Source of the DNA: Oxalobacter aliiformigenes
Lineage (GTDB): Bacteria > Pseudomonadota > Gammaproteobacteria > Burkholderiales > Burkholderiaceae_D
Length of the DNA: 64,000 nucleotides
Reading direction: 5' to 3'
NCBI RefSeq assembly: GCF_027116575.1
Contig: NZ_CP098252.1
Span: 1,860,001-1,924,000 of the forward strand
In this document: positions 49,476 through 59,026 of the stretch, in pieces
How the letters are laid out: every line of letters starts with the position of its first letter
Position numbering within the stretch: position 1 is the first letter of the stretch
Position numbers and translations under genes: made by a program
Notes under the pieces: generated by a model
Told to the model about the DNA's origin: nothing
The model's database searches: none
Seen by the model: only the letters and a program-made list of their open reading frames with translations

Positions 49476-51077
49476 ATGCTTCGACTGACTGAAATCAGAC
49501 TCCCGCTTGACCATACCGAAAATGAACTGAAACAGGCTATTTTAGATCGTCTGGACATTCCGGAAAATGAACTGCTCGGTTTTACGGTTTACCGAAGAAA
49601 TTACGATGCCCGGAAAAAAACGGCCATCGTGTTTTCCTATACCGTGGATGTCGAAACCGGAAACGAAAAAAATATCCTTGACCGGTTGGCCAATCATCCT
49701 CACATCCGGCCTGCCCCGGACATGACCTACCGTTTCGTGGCCCAGGCACCGAAAACGGCCTTTTCAAGACCCGTCATCGTCGGGTGTGGTCCCTGTGGAC
49801 TGTTCGCCGCCCTGATCCTGGCCCAAAGCGGTTTCAGACCGATCGTGCTCGAACGCGGAAAAAACGTCAGGGAAAGAACACAGGACACATTCGGATTCTG
49901 GCGAAAACGACAACTGAATCCGGAATCCAACGTCCAGTTCGGCGAAGGAGGCGCAGGCACTTTTTCGGATGGCAAGCTGCATACACAAATCAGGGATCCC
50001 AAACATTACGGGAGAAAAGTACTGGCCGAATTCGTGAAAGCCGGAGCGCCGGAGGAAATTCTCTATATCGGCAAACCGCATATCGGGACATTCAAACTGG
50101 TCAGAATCATCGAACAGATGCGTGGTGAAATCATTTCACTTGGCGGAGAATTCCGCTTTCAGACCCGGATGGACGATTTGCTGATCGAAAACGGGCAAAT
50201 CCGGGGAGTCATACTGGAAAACGGTGAAGCCATCCATGCCGACCATGTCGTGCTGGCACTCGGCCACAGTGCCCGCGATACGTTTGACATGTTGTACAGA
50301 CGGGGAGTGCATATCGAAGCAAAACCTTTTTCGATAGGCTTTCGCATCGAACATCCCCAATCATTGATCGATGCCTGCCGGCTCGGTCCCTTCGCCGGCA
50401 ATCCGCTTCTGGGAGCAGCGGATTACAAGCTTGTACACCATTGCAAGAATGGACGTTCCGTCTACAGCTTCTGTATGTGTCCCGGTGGCACGGTTGTCGC
50501 AGCGGCTTCCGAACCGGGAAGGCTGGTCACCAATGGAATGAGCCAGTACTCCAGAAACGAAAGGAATGCCAATGCCGCCATTGTCGTGGATATTACACCG
50601 GACGACTATCCGGGTTCCCCTTTGGCCGGAATCGCTCTCCAGCGCCAGCTCGAACAAAAAGCCTTCGAACTGGGCGGTTCGAACTACAATGCGCCCTGCC
50701 AGCTGGTCGGAGACTTTTTGAAAGGCAAACCGTCCACCCGCCTCGGAACGGTGGAACCCTCATACAAACCGGGAGTCACTCCTTGCGATCTGGGTGAGGC
50801 ACTTCCCGGATACGCTATCGACGCCTTGCGGGAAGCCATCCCCGCCTTTGAACGGACTGTACCGGGCTTTGCCCTGTACGATGCGGTACTGACCGGAACG
50901 GAAACGCGTACATCCTCTCCCATCCGGATCGTCAGACATCATGAAAGCCTGCAAAGCGTCAACATCAGGGGACTTTACCCGGCGGGCGAAGGAGCGGGTT
51001 ATGCCGGAGGAATCCTGTCCTCTGCCGTTGACGGCATTCAGGTCGCAGAAGCTATTGCAAAAGCCATTTGCGGATAA
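49476..51077 (+). CDS. FAD-dependent dehydrogenase of the COG2509 type
   Basis: 533 residues from MLRLTEIRLPLDHTEN. After an N-terminal alpha/beta domain of about 95 residues comes the FAD dinucleotide site VIVGCGPCGLFAALILAQ, GEGGAGTFSDGKLHTQIRD, HVVLALGHSARDTFDML and a C-terminal FAD contact GLYPAGEGAGYAGGILSSA. The family is widespread, oxidoreductase-like and of unknown reaction. No linked partner gene. The frame extends ten codons upstream without support. Confidence 0.88.
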   Translation: MLRLTEIRLPLDHTENELKQAILDRLDIPENELLGFTVYRRNYDARKKTAIVFSYTVDVETGNEKNILDRLANHPHIRPAPDMTYRFVAQAPKTAFSRPVIVGCGPCGLFAALILAQSGFRPIVLERGKNVRERTQDTFGFWRKRQLNPESNVQFGEGGAGTFSDGKLHTQIRDPKHYGRKVLAEFVKAGAPEEILYIGKPHIGTFKLVRIIEQMRGEIISLGGEFRFQTRMDDLLIENGQIRGVILENGEAIHADHVVLALGHSARDTFDMLYRRGVHIEAKPFSIGFRIEHPQSLIDACRLGPFAGNPLLGAADYKLVHHCKNGRSVYSFCMCPGGTVVAAASEPGRLVTNGMSQYSRNERNANAAIVVDITPDDYPGSPLAGIALQRQLEQKAFELGGSNYNAPCQLVGDFLKGKPSTRLGTVEPSYKPGVTPCDLGEALPGYAIDALREAIPAFERTVPGFALYDAVLTGTETRTSSPIRIVRHHESLQSVNIRGLYPAGEGAGYAGGILSSAVDGIQVAEAIAKAICG

Positions 51078-51253
51078 ACGTCTTCCGACATGCCACATTC
51101 TCTTTCACTGTGAAAGGGACATCATCCTCTTCCGGCCCTTTATTCTGCCCATTCGTTACATAACGGCCGGACATGCAAAACCAACCGGAAAAAATACCGG
51201 CATAAATTGTCTTTTTTCCTGCCTGATGACAAAACGTTGTCAAAAAAATACTT

Positions 51254-51273
51254 CCGTTAATAAGTATTAACGG
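51254..51273. repeat. Perfect inverted repeat upstream of the autotransporter
   Basis: CCGTTAATA (51254-51262) and TATTAACGG (51265-51273) around a two-base centre. Operator-like size and spacing; about 235 bases before the start codon. No regulator identified. Confidence 0.6.
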
Positions 51274-51391
51274 TCATCTGAACAGTATGCAGTTTTTTTT
51301 GCTAAAAGCGGTTCCCCATTATAAAACAGTGCGATGGACCGATTGTATTCTTGATCTATTTTATTTGAAAGTTGACACAATAAAAAACGCC

Positions 51392-51399
51392 GGGGGGGG
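51392..51399. repeat. G8 homopolymer tract upstream of the autotransporter
   Basis: Eight consecutive G in otherwise AT-rich sequence, 107 bases before the start codon. Such tracts can slip during replication. It lies between a TTGACA and a TATTAT, but these are 31 bases apart, too far for one promoter. Confidence 0.6.
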
Positions 51400-51506
51400 T
51401 AAACCATTTATTATCAACAACTTATACATCATCAGATGTCCTCTAATACTTATAGCAAAACTTTAAAGCAGTATGCAACGACATCAATGCTTATTCTGGA
51501 AAACGC

Positions 51507-54500
51507 ATGAATCACGTTGCCCCCATCGCAAAGAAAATTGTTTTACCGCCCTTCACGTCTCGTCCGACTGTGTATTCAACCAAAACCGTCAGAAAAAAAC
51601 TAAATGATATTCCCTTCAGACTATCGACCCTGAGCCTTCTTGTCTCTCTCCTGTTCACCAGTCCCGTAACAGCCTACGCCGATGTGACAGTCACCTCTTC
51701 CGCAGAAGGAGGAACTGCCGTCCATGCACCCTCATACATCGACACTGTAGACAATCGACAAATCGGCGCTTTTTATTATCTCAATAACGAGTCAAGTGAA
51801 GACCGTACACTGACCCTGAATTTCTCCGGTGCGGGACTAGTTGACAATCCAAAGTGGGATGGTTTTGATAATAAAAACCGAATTTATGCTGCCGGCACAT
51901 TCCGATCCCTCTCTTATTTCCCCGGGACATCAGTTAACGATCCAGAAAGAGAACAAGCCAAACAAGCAATGGCAAATAACATCTCGATCCAGGAAAACGG
52001 GGTAGGTGTCGTCGAAGGTATTGAAACACTCAATAAACAGCCATTTTATGTGACCTGGAACAATACAGATACTCCAGACAAAACGTTCTCGGCAGAAACG
52101 TCGGACTATACACTGATCGCCAATCTGGAAGAGGGCGCTTCTGCAACGGCCAAACTCCACGGTGGCCGAAACGACCTATTCGGTGACGGTGACGGATCTT
52201 CCAGCCATAATACTCTTATTGTGAATTTGGGAAAAAATGCCCTTCTGGCTTCCCAGATTATTTTTGGTGGACGTTCCGCACAAAAAGAAACTTACGCAAG
52301 TTACAAAGGTTTTGCAACAGACTACAATCGCGTCTATATCAATGGTTCTACCCTGCTGAAAAAAAATGCATTTGCCGATACCGATCCGGGACAAGCCGAA
52401 CTCGTTTCTCGCGCAGGCATCTGGGGTGCGGAAGGATATCAAACCAATCACAATTACGTATCTGTCCGGGACGCAACGATTACCGGTCAAAGTGACTCAA
52501 CTGCAAAATTCGGTATCATCGGCGGTAGAGGTTTCTATTCCTACCGCCTGAATACGGGACATGTGGACAACCCAAATCACATTCCGGAAAGTTCGATTTC
52601 CAATCACAATATCGTCGTTATCAAAAACAGCCATATTGGACTGGAGTCCACATATTCCGCCACATCCAGTAAAAGTTCTACCTCGAATGACACACAGTAC
52701 ACAGGCAAAAGATTCAGTATTTATGGTGGTTATTCGGCTGGAATCGCCGAAAACAATATCGTCGCCATCGAGAATTCCATCATTAACGGCAATGTGTTCG
52801 GTGGCTTCGAACTGCAAGACCAGCTGCAAGGCAATCCCGCAAAATTACGCGAGCTGAATCCCAATCTGGTCTCGCTTCACAACGTCACCCTCTCGCCTGG
52901 CAATGCCGTGTATGGTTCCGCTACTGCCGACACCGTCGAAAAAAACGTAACAGGTAACAGCAACTTCAAACCGGAAACAGAAGGTCAAATCTTTTTTGAT
53001 GAAGAGAAGCTCTATGCTGTCAACCGCCGTCGAGGCATTGCCTACATAGCGGGACAAAACACCATCGGCAGTGCCTATGTCCGTTACATCCACTTCGGAC
53101 AATATTATGCTCCTGACAAGCTGGAACCCGGTACATTGATTAATGTCTCACAATCTTATTATCCAAGCGAGGTACCGGCAGACAACCGACAGGATTCCTA
53201 TACGGCATCTCTTCTGGACGGCGTTACTTATACCAACGATCCGGACTATACACATTATGACGATGAACAAATCCGGCTCGGCCAGCAGGTTGCCGGTTCC
53301 TTTTTGATTAACACCAGTGGCTTCCACTCCAGCCTGTCCAAAAAAACACCCCAACAAAGCACCTCGACAAATGGCAAACACAATTTCTGGGTCAGCGCCT
53401 ACACCAATCTGGCCAGCCATGTCGATGGCGACGGTACTTCTCTGGATACGACAACCCGACTGTTCCGAAAAGACGATAAAAAGACCGTCAATCACTACTA
53501 TGGTGAAAACGGCGACGAGCAGCTATCCCTGCTGGCCCATGATGACGGCATGGTGTTCAATACCCAGAAAATTGATGGAACAACAAATTCGCATACGGAC
53601 GCTCTTATGCACCAGTTCCGTTACCACTATGACGGAAGAATCCTGTATCTTGGCATTAACAACGGACAAGACGCCGATGGCAAGAACACTCATGCCGTTA
53701 TCATAGACTTCGATGATATCGAAAAGTATCGGCAAGAGAATAGGCAACAAACCAATGCCTTCGGCAACACCCAAATCGGCATTTCCGTCTACGGAGATCC
53801 AACCATATACGGCAAAAAATCCGTTAAAAACGGGAATCAGTCTACCAGTCTGCAAGATATGACCTTCGATATCGGTGGCTTTGAAATCAACCAGAGAAAC
53901 CAGCAGATTGCCACCGCCACCTACGGTTTTTATAAATATATGCACTTCGACGGAACGGATCAGACAATCACATCAACGTATCTGGATGAAAACGACAAAC
54001 CGCAAACAGAATCCATTTCCGGAAAAGTAACTGGTGAGGGCCAGGAAGGCGGTGTCGGGATCAAATACTGGCTGAAGTCCGTCGATGTGTTGCCTGACAA
54101 ACAACTGGCACTGTATGGGGCAAAGGAAGATGATCTGAAACCAAACTCGGGTATCGAGGAAAGCGCCTACACCCTCTCGGCACGAGTCACCGGAGCTGGC
54201 GGCGTCTATATCCCTGAGAAAAACACCGTCATCATGGGAGACGAAAAAAGCATATACCGCAATCCGATCTATAACCCGGACTGGGAAAACTGGCGCAACA
54301 CCTATACGGGAGAAACCACTGTGGACGGCAACGCTGTGGTACGGCAAGGCTCAGACCATGCTCTGGGCAACACCAGAAATCTGGACATGGCTGCCGGTTC
54401 AGCCTACCAGCTCAACGGCAAAACCCAGACCATCGGCGGTTTGCAGCAGGCAGACGGTTCCACCATCCAATTCGACGCACGGGCCGGCACGCCAGACGAA

Positions 54501-56156
54501 TCCGGTCACCTGACCATTGACGGCAGCCAGTCACAGAATCCTGATGGCGTGGCTCTTGCTGTCGTGTCGGGAAACCTCGAAGGCAATCAGAACGCCGTTC
54601 TTGACACACGGCATACCGACCTGACCATCAACAGCGGAAATGCAAATTATGCAGGTGCCGTCAACCTGAAAGAATCCATTGCCCGGCTCGAAAACGCCAG
54701 AGCGCTTGAAAGCGCCTCTACCGCCGTCGGCACCGGCTCCCGCCTGTACCTGAACGGAGCGGAAGCCGGCAATCCGAACCCATACGGCAACACTAATACC
54801 CATCACCTGAACAACCTGACCAACGCCGGCACTGTCTATCTTTCCAGACAGAACGATGCTTCCGTCGATACCGTCAACACCGTGCGGATTGCGGGTGACT
54901 ATCAGGGGAATAACGGCACACTGGTCTATCACACCCAGTTGAATGGCGACCATGATTCCCCGACCGATTTCATCCACATCAACGGCACCGCCGACGGAAC
55001 CGGCAAAGTGGCTGTCAATGCCCTGCCCGGCAGCAACGGGGCCCGGACGGACAACGGGATTCACATCCTGCATGCCGAAAATGCAGAGCCGGACTTCACC
55101 CTGACCGAAGGCGGCCCGATTGTGGGGGGTGCCTACTATTACGGACTGGAAGGCCGCGATGAAGACGCCAAAGGCGGCAAGGAAAACTGGTATCTGGTCA
55201 ATACCGGAGAAGTTCGTGCCGAAGCGGGCAGCTACGTAGACAATTCGCTGGCCTGGGCCGAAATGCACATGCGCCTGCATGACCGCATGGGACAAGCCTA
55301 TTACCGCGATCCGTTTACCGCCGAAGTGAAGGAAACGGCGGCATGGGGCCGGATCGTCGGCAACCACACTCATTTCCAGATGGGCAACGGCGCCGGCAAA
55401 ACCCATTCCGAAACCGAAATCATCCAGTTGGGCAGCGACCTCCTGCGCCAAAGTGTCGAAAACAGCGACTGGAAATACAATCTCGGCGTATTCGGCGGTT
55501 ATCTGAACAACCGTTCCGAAACCCGTTCCAGATATACCGCCAAATCGAAAGTGGACGGATATACCCTGGGGGTTTACGGCACGCTCTACACCGGCAACTC
55601 CCCGGATGACGGATTTTATCTGGACAGCTGGCTGATGTGGGGTAACTACGACAATGAAGTGTATGGTTCCTTGCCCAAATTCAGCTATGACGCCGATGGC
55701 TGGGTCGCTTCTCTGGAAGCGGGCAAGACGCTGCCGATTGGCGAAACCGGAGAAAAAGGCATCAATCATACCGTCTGGACACTCCAGCCACAGGCGCAGG
55801 TGATCTGGGACGGCATGAAAGCCGACCGGGCAGAAGACAGCAGCCATACAGTCTATCGCCAGCTTGGTGCAGACAATGTCATACTTCGTCTGGGCTCGAG
55901 ACTGCATGCCAACTTTGAAAACAAGGGACTCGGTTTTCTCGAACTGAACTGGATTCACAACACGAAAAAACGCGGCGTCTGGATGAATGGCGATTCCGTT
56001 TATCAGGATGGCTCGCGAGACAGTGGCGAAGTCCGGATCGGTGCAGAAGGGTATCTGGAAAAAAATACGCTGGGCTGGGTCACGCTGGGTGTCCGGGCCG
56101 GCAACCATGGATATCATGAAGAATCCGCCCAGCTCGGGATCAAATATCTGTTCTAG
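51507..56156 (+). CDS. Type Va autotransporter with beta-barrel domain
   Basis: 1549 residues and no cysteine. A long basic N-terminus (about 40 residues) precedes a hydrophobic stretch LSTLSLLVSLLFTS and a cleavage site near TAYA-DV, so the signal peptide is about 58 residues. The passenger (about 60-1230) is a predicted beta-helix rich in Asn, Gly, Thr and Ser; a strand-repeat type segment (YTGETTVDGNAVVRQGSDHA) lies near 930 and a pertactin-like junction (NTVRIAGDYQGNNGTLVYH) near 1125. The barrel (about 1265-1549) starts at WGRIVGNHTHF and ends in LGIKYLF with terminal Phe. The first 900 residues resemble nothing I can name; adhesin or other surface role is only inferred. Confidence 0.92.
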   Translation: MNHVAPIAKKIVLPPFTSRPTVYSTKTVRKKLNDIPFRLSTLSLLVSLLFTSPVTAYADVTVTSSAEGGTAVHAPSYIDTVDNRQIGAFYYLNNESSEDRTLTLNFSGAGLVDNPKWDGFDNKNRIYAAGTFRSLSYFPGTSVNDPEREQAKQAMANNISIQENGVGVVEGIETLNKQPFYVTWNNTDTPDKTFSAETSDYTLIANLEEGASATAKLHGGRNDLFGDGDGSSSHNTLIVNLGKNALLASQIIFGGRSAQKETYASYKGFATDYNRVYINGSTLLKKNAFADTDPGQAELVSRAGIWGAEGYQTNHNYVSVRDATITGQSDSTAKFGIIGGRGFYSYRLNTGHVDNPNHIPESSISNHNIVVIKNSHIGLESTYSATSSKSSTSNDTQYTGKRFSIYGGYSAGIAENNIVAIENSIINGNVFGGFELQDQLQGNPAKLRELNPNLVSLHNVTLSPGNAVYGSATADTVEKNVTGNSNFKPETEGQIFFDEEKLYAVNRRRGIAYIAGQNTIGSAYVRYIHFGQYYAPDKLEPGTLINVSQSYYPSEVPADNRQDSYTASLLDGVTYTNDPDYTHYDDEQIRLGQQVAGSFLINTSGFHSSLSKKTPQQSTSTNGKHNFWVSAYTNLASHVDGDGTSLDTTTRLFRKDDKKTVNHYYGENGDEQLSLLAHDDGMVFNTQKIDGTTNSHTDALMHQFRYHYDGRILYLGINNGQDADGKNTHAVIIDFDDIEKYRQENRQQTNAFGNTQIGISVYGDPTIYGKKSVKNGNQSTSLQDMTFDIGGFEINQRNQQIATATYGFYKYMHFDGTDQTITSTYLDENDKPQTESISGKVTGEGQEGGVGIKYWLKSVDVLPDKQLALYGAKEDDLKPNSGIEESAYTLSARVTGAGGVYIPEKNTVIMGDEKSIYRNPIYNPDWENWRNTYTGETTVDGNAVVRQGSDHALGNTRNLDMAAGSAYQLNGKTQTIGGLQQADGSTIQFDARAGTPDESGHLTIDGSQSQNPDGVALAVVSGNLEGNQNAVLDTRHTDLTINSGNANYAGAVNLKESIARLENARALESASTAVGTGSRLYLNGAEAGNPNPYGNTNTHHLNNLTNAGTVYLSRQNDASVDTVNTVRIAGDYQGNNGTLVYHTQLNGDHDSPTDFIHINGTADGTGKVAVNALPGSNGARTDNGIHILHAENAEPDFTLTEGGPIVGGAYYYGLEGRDEDAKGGKENWYLVNTGEVRAEAGSYVDNSLAWAEMHMRLHDRMGQAYYRDPFTAEVKETAAWGRIVGNHTHFQMGNGAGKTHSETEIIQLGSDLLRQSVENSDWKYNLGVFGGYLNNRSETRSRYTAKSKVDGYTLGVYGTLYTGNSPDDGFYLDSWLMWGNYDNEVYGSLPKFSYDADGWVASLEAGKTLPIGETGEKGINHTVWTLQPQAQVIWDGMKADRAEDSSHTVYRQLGADNVILRLGSRLHANFENKGLGFLELNWIHNTKKRGVWMNGDSVYQDGSRDSGEVRIGAEGYLEKNTLGWVTLGVRAGNHGYHEESAQLGIKYLF

Positions 56157-56164
56157 TTCACCGG

Positions 56165-56190
56165 AAGGGCCGGCTGCGCCGGTTCTTTCC
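56165..56190 (+). terminator. Possible terminator after the autotransporter
   Basis: AAGGGCCGGC (56165-56174) can pair with GCCGGTTCTT (56178-56187) using two G-T pairs, three-base loop, weak T run. Confidence 0.5.
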
Positions 56191-56242
56191 TGCTATCGGA
56201 CCAGTGCGGTTTGCCCGTGCTGGTGTTTTCAATAGTGAATAA

Positions 56243-56986
56243 ATGACACCTATGAAAAACACGGTTCTAAAAATGGCGCTTCTGGCGGCTCTGGCAAATG
56301 GTATGGCCGGCTGTGCCTACGACTCGAAAGCATATCCGCGCGAATCCTGGTTCGCGACGGATACAGTGACTGTTTCCGGAAAGGATTTCATCAAAACGGA
56401 AAATCCTGTTCCGGTTTCTCTGGCCGTAACATACCGCTGGGAAGGGCAGCCTGTCGATGACGTTCGGCAGGACTGGCACGAACGCTACGGCCTGTGGCTG
56501 GCGGCAAAGCGTTATCTGGAAGAAACCGGTCTGGTGAAGGTTGTGGAGGAAGTAACTGCAAACGGGACAAGGATAAGGTCAGCAAAGTTCAGCGCACAAG
56601 GCCAGCCTGAAGATCCCCCACCGGCGGCTCTTTTGACAATTGCGGTTGATCGGTCGCTTTCGGAACGGACAAAACAGGCGCTGGCGCGCAAAAAGGAACG
56701 GAGAGCGGATGAAAAAATCGTTTACGTCTATGATATGGCATTGGCAATGGATCTGGCATGGAAAAACGGCAAGCGTTTCGACGCACGTTCGGTAACGGAC
56801 ACCATGTATATCGGTCATGAGAATTCGGAGGAAAGAAAGAGCGGTGTCGCTGCCGAACGATTCGATTTCTCGTTTTTCAACAATATGGATTTCCATACAG
56901 AGTTTACCCGCCGCTTTTATCGCCAGATGCTCTTGGAGGGGCTTGTCTCTCTGGTGAAACAGGGAGCATTCCCGGCTTCTGAATAA
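56243..56986 (+). CDS. Hypothetical lipoprotein
   Basis: 247 residues (or 244 from the second Met). A short signal peptide ends in a lipobox-like NGMAGC, Cys near residue 24, so it is probably a lipoprotein. The mature part holds YRWEGQPVDDVRQDWHERYG, a conserved-looking segment, and a basic patch ALARKKERRADEK. I do not recognise the family. It follows the autotransporter by 86 bases behind a weak terminator-like stem, so the two could be linked, but nothing proves it. Codon use looks like that of the neighbours. Confidence 0.7.
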   Translation: MTPMKNTVLKMALLAALANGMAGCAYDSKAYPRESWFATDTVTVSGKDFIKTENPVPVSLAVTYRWEGQPVDDVRQDWHERYGLWLAAKRYLEETGLVKVVEEVTANGTRIRSAKFSAQGQPEDPPPAALLTIAVDRSLSERTKQALARKKERRADEKIVYVYDMALAMDLAWKNGKRFDARSVTDTMYIGHENSEERKSGVAAERFDFSFFNNMDFHTEFTRRFYRQMLLEGLVSLVKQGAFPASE

Positions 56987-57198
56987 TTCCGGTCGCTCCG
57001 GTATGATTCATATTCTGTCATCGCCTGATGGCCGAGTGGGACTGTCCGGATAACCGGAATATTCTTTACGTCGCCATTCCGTTTTTCCATATGGATGGAA
57101 CAACGGACGGGTTCCGTTTTTTCGTCTGTTTCTGGTTCAGAGTGTAACAATCGCTTGTTTCCATTATGACCGAACCTTTCCGTTATGCCGGAGAATAT

Positions 57199-57645
57199 AT
57201 GAAACAACCCGGTGCCCGTTATGTCCACTGTCTTTATTGCGACGATATCCGTCAGGAGATCGGGGGCAAGGTGACTTTTGTCGGAACTTGCAGCCATGTG
57301 CCGGTGAGTTCCGGAACGGATCGTCTTTCCGTACCGAAATTGTGTATTGCCACGACTTTCGGGACACCGAAATCCGATCCTGTCAAAAGTTTGCAGATAA
57401 AAATCGGACTCAACGGACGGGGCATTCACGCACTGGAACGTATCGATGTGGCGGAAACGCCGAAGGATGCGCCGGACGGTCTGCTCTACGGCACCATGAT
57501 TACTCTGGCTCCTTTTTCCACCCGTGAAGAAGGTACCCTGAATGCTATCGCCGTGACCGACCGGGAGAAAATCACCGGCAATCCCCTGAAAATTGTCTTT
57601 TCCAAACCTCAACGGACGGCCAGTCCCCAAAACAAGAACCTATGA
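57199..57645 (+). CDS. Conserved-looking hypothetical protein, possibly DUF6941-like
   Basis: 148 residues from MKQPGARYVHCLYCDD; GGAG five bases upstream fixes this start, though the frame is open from 57166. The opening pattern, AxYVxCLYCDDIRQE followed by KVTFVGTCSHV, resembles small phage-associated or island proteins of the DUF6941 type that begin with a Y-x-x-x-CDD strand; this is a tentative memory-based match. No signal peptide or membrane helix. Its stop overlaps a 44-codon frame (ATGA). Confidence 0.65.
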   Translation: MKQPGARYVHCLYCDDIRQEIGGKVTFVGTCSHVPVSSGTDRLSVPKLCIATTFGTPKSDPVKSLQIKIGLNGRGIHALERIDVAETPKDAPDGLLYGTMITLAPFSTREEGTLNAIAVTDREKITGNPLKIVFSKPQRTASPQNKNL

Positions 57646-57776
57646 TTGTCGTTCGCTCTTCCGTTTCCCGATGCCCGCTCTACCCGTTTGTACCGGAGAT
57701 AAACTGGCAAGTCACAAACCGTTTTCCATTCGAGTCATCCTCGCAAACCGACTACAAGGAAAAAACGGAAGGGTAA
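57642..57776 (+). CDS. Possible small ORF coupled to the preceding gene
   Basis: A 44-codon frame whose ATG overlaps the stop of the gene before it (ATGA), the usual sign of translational coupling, and which ends 22 bases before a terminator-type hairpin. The product (MIVVRSSVSRC at the start, KEKTEG at the end) has no recognised motif. Weak evidence; it may be chance. Confidence 0.25.
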   Translation: MIVVRSSVSRCPLYPFVPEINWQVTNRFPFESSSQTDYKEKTEG

Positions 57777-57798
57777 ATCCGAAGGTACTGCCTGCGAC

Positions 57799-57828
57799 AG
57801 ACGAGACCATTCTCGTCTTTCCTTTTCT
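57799..57828 (+). terminator. Probable terminator after the DUF6941-like gene
   Basis: AGACGAGA (57799-57806) pairs perfectly with TCTCGTCT (57811-57818) over CCAT, followed by TTTCCTTTTC. Confidence 0.65.
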
Positions 57829-58228
57829 CCGGAATGCCGAAAGCGGAAATACCTGAACAAAAGACCAGACAGGCAGAAAGAATACGGGAATCCTCACATG
57901 TCGCATGTTTTTTCTTTTCTCCCGGACCAAACTCAGACCCGTATACGTCCCTCAATTTTTCCCGGATATTTTTCCTGTTTATCTGGTGGATTTTCCGGTT
58001 GTTTATCCTGGCATATGCCATCTGGATACCCGACTGGCCCGTATGGGCCACTACCCGCACGTTTTCTGAGAATATTGCACGATGCAAAGCGTGGACTGGT
58101 ACCGAAACATACCGGACAACCGTACCTCCGCCCAGATTCTGGCTGGCACAGACCGCTCTCCTCGAAACGGTTTTACCATATTCATCCAGCAGGATTTTTC
58201 CAATGGCTCTTGTCGCCACATATCCTGT
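57829..58228. other. 400-base stretch without a convincing gene
   Basis: Overlapping frames are open on both strands: plus 57834-58259 (141 codons, with a hydrophobic run FFLFIWWIFRLFILAYAIWI) and minus 57752-58219 (GTG start, 155 codons). They cannot both be real, neither has a good ribosome site and I recognise neither. It lies between convergent genes; it may be a decayed gene or simple spacer. Confidence 0.4.
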
Positions 58229-58837
58229 CTATCGGGCCATATCGTCCCGGAAAGCCTGAAGTATTTTTTCCTTTTCGGAATCGAACTGCCGTTTTTCGGC
58301 CGGACTGGCTATCCGTCTGGCACCATTGAACCGGTTTTTCCAGTAACTCAGTTCCATGTTGTCGATCCGGACAGTCTTGCCGGAAGAAGGGGCATGAATG
58401 AACTTGTTGTCTCCAAGATAAATTCCGACATGGGAATAATTCCGGCGCATGGTATTGTAAAAAACCAGATCGCCCGGCTGAAGTTCATCCTTGCTGACTT
58501 CCTGACCGACCTTGCTCAATTCCAGAGAAGTTCTCGGCAATGTGGTTCCCCATGCTTCCTTGAAAACATAACGGACAAGACCGCTGCAGTCGATGCCGGT
58601 CTCCGGGGAATTCCCGCCATACTTGTAATGCGCACCGATCAATGTCATGGCCGTCATGGCCAGCTCGGTCGCCTTGTGGGTGAAATGGTGAATCTGCTCC
58701 ATCGCCGGAGCGGAAGTATCATTCAACGCTCTTTTGACACGCTGAGCCAGCGCTTGGTCTGTCAATCCGAACAATAACACTGCCGTTGTAACAGCAGCAC
58801 ATAATCTCCGCAAAAAAGAGTGCCGTTCCAGCGCCAT
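58229..58837 (-). CDS. NlpC/P60-family cell-wall peptidase
   Basis: 202 residues. Signal peptide ending near TDQALA (about residue 31) and an NlpC/P60 domain (about 55-170) with catalytic Cys in IDCSGLVRYVF, His in YSHVGIYLGDNKFIHA and a third polar residue after it (HAPSSGKTV). The family cleaves D-Glu-diaminopimelate type bonds in peptidoglycan stems; periplasmic. It stands 189 bases after ntrC on the same strand with no clear ribosome site before the first ATG. Confidence 0.92.
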   Translation of the reverse strand: MALERHSFLRRLCAAVTTAVLLFGLTDQALAQRVKRALNDTSAPAMEQIHHFTHKATELAMTAMTLIGAHYKYGGNSPETGIDCSGLVRYVFKEAWGTTLPRTSLELSKVGQEVSKDELQPGDLVFYNTMRRNYSHVGIYLGDNKFIHAPSSGKTVRIDNMELSYWKNRFNGARRIASPAEKRQFDSEKEKILQAFRDDMAR

Positions 58838-59026
58838 TGCAAAAACCCGTTGATGACTGACCCACTGGAACTTTAAGCGAATATAGCCTTGATGTCAAAG
58901 CATAATGCCGTAAAATCCATGAAAAAGCACGATTTTTCAGCTAATTTGAATCAAGATCAACTTTCTTGCCAAAAATGTACTTCATTTGAAGTTTTCATTG
59001 ACGGCACCATTTTTGAAATGAATTCA

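Larger units (their letters stand above)
51078..51506. other. AT-rich upstream region of the autotransporter
   Basis: 429 bases without a gene. From the left: a small perfect hairpin CTTTCAC/GTGAAAG (51102-51116), a perfect inverted repeat at 51254-51273, a run of eight T (51293-51300), TTGACA at 51372-51377, a run of eight G (51392-51399) and TATTAT at 51409-51414. Base composition drops sharply from that of flanking genes. A GGA before 51507 is the likely ribosome site. Confidence 0.6.

Noticed and set aside
51372..51414. Phase-variable promoter with G8 in the spacer
   Set aside because: TTGACA and TATTAT are 31 bases apart; even removal of all eight G leaves 23, so this is not a Neisseria porA-like arrangement.
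54531..56117. 528-codon open frame on the minus strand
   Set aside because: It is antisense to the autotransporter barrel, whose family motifs and terminal Phe are clear; the antisense frame has no ribosome site or recognised domain.
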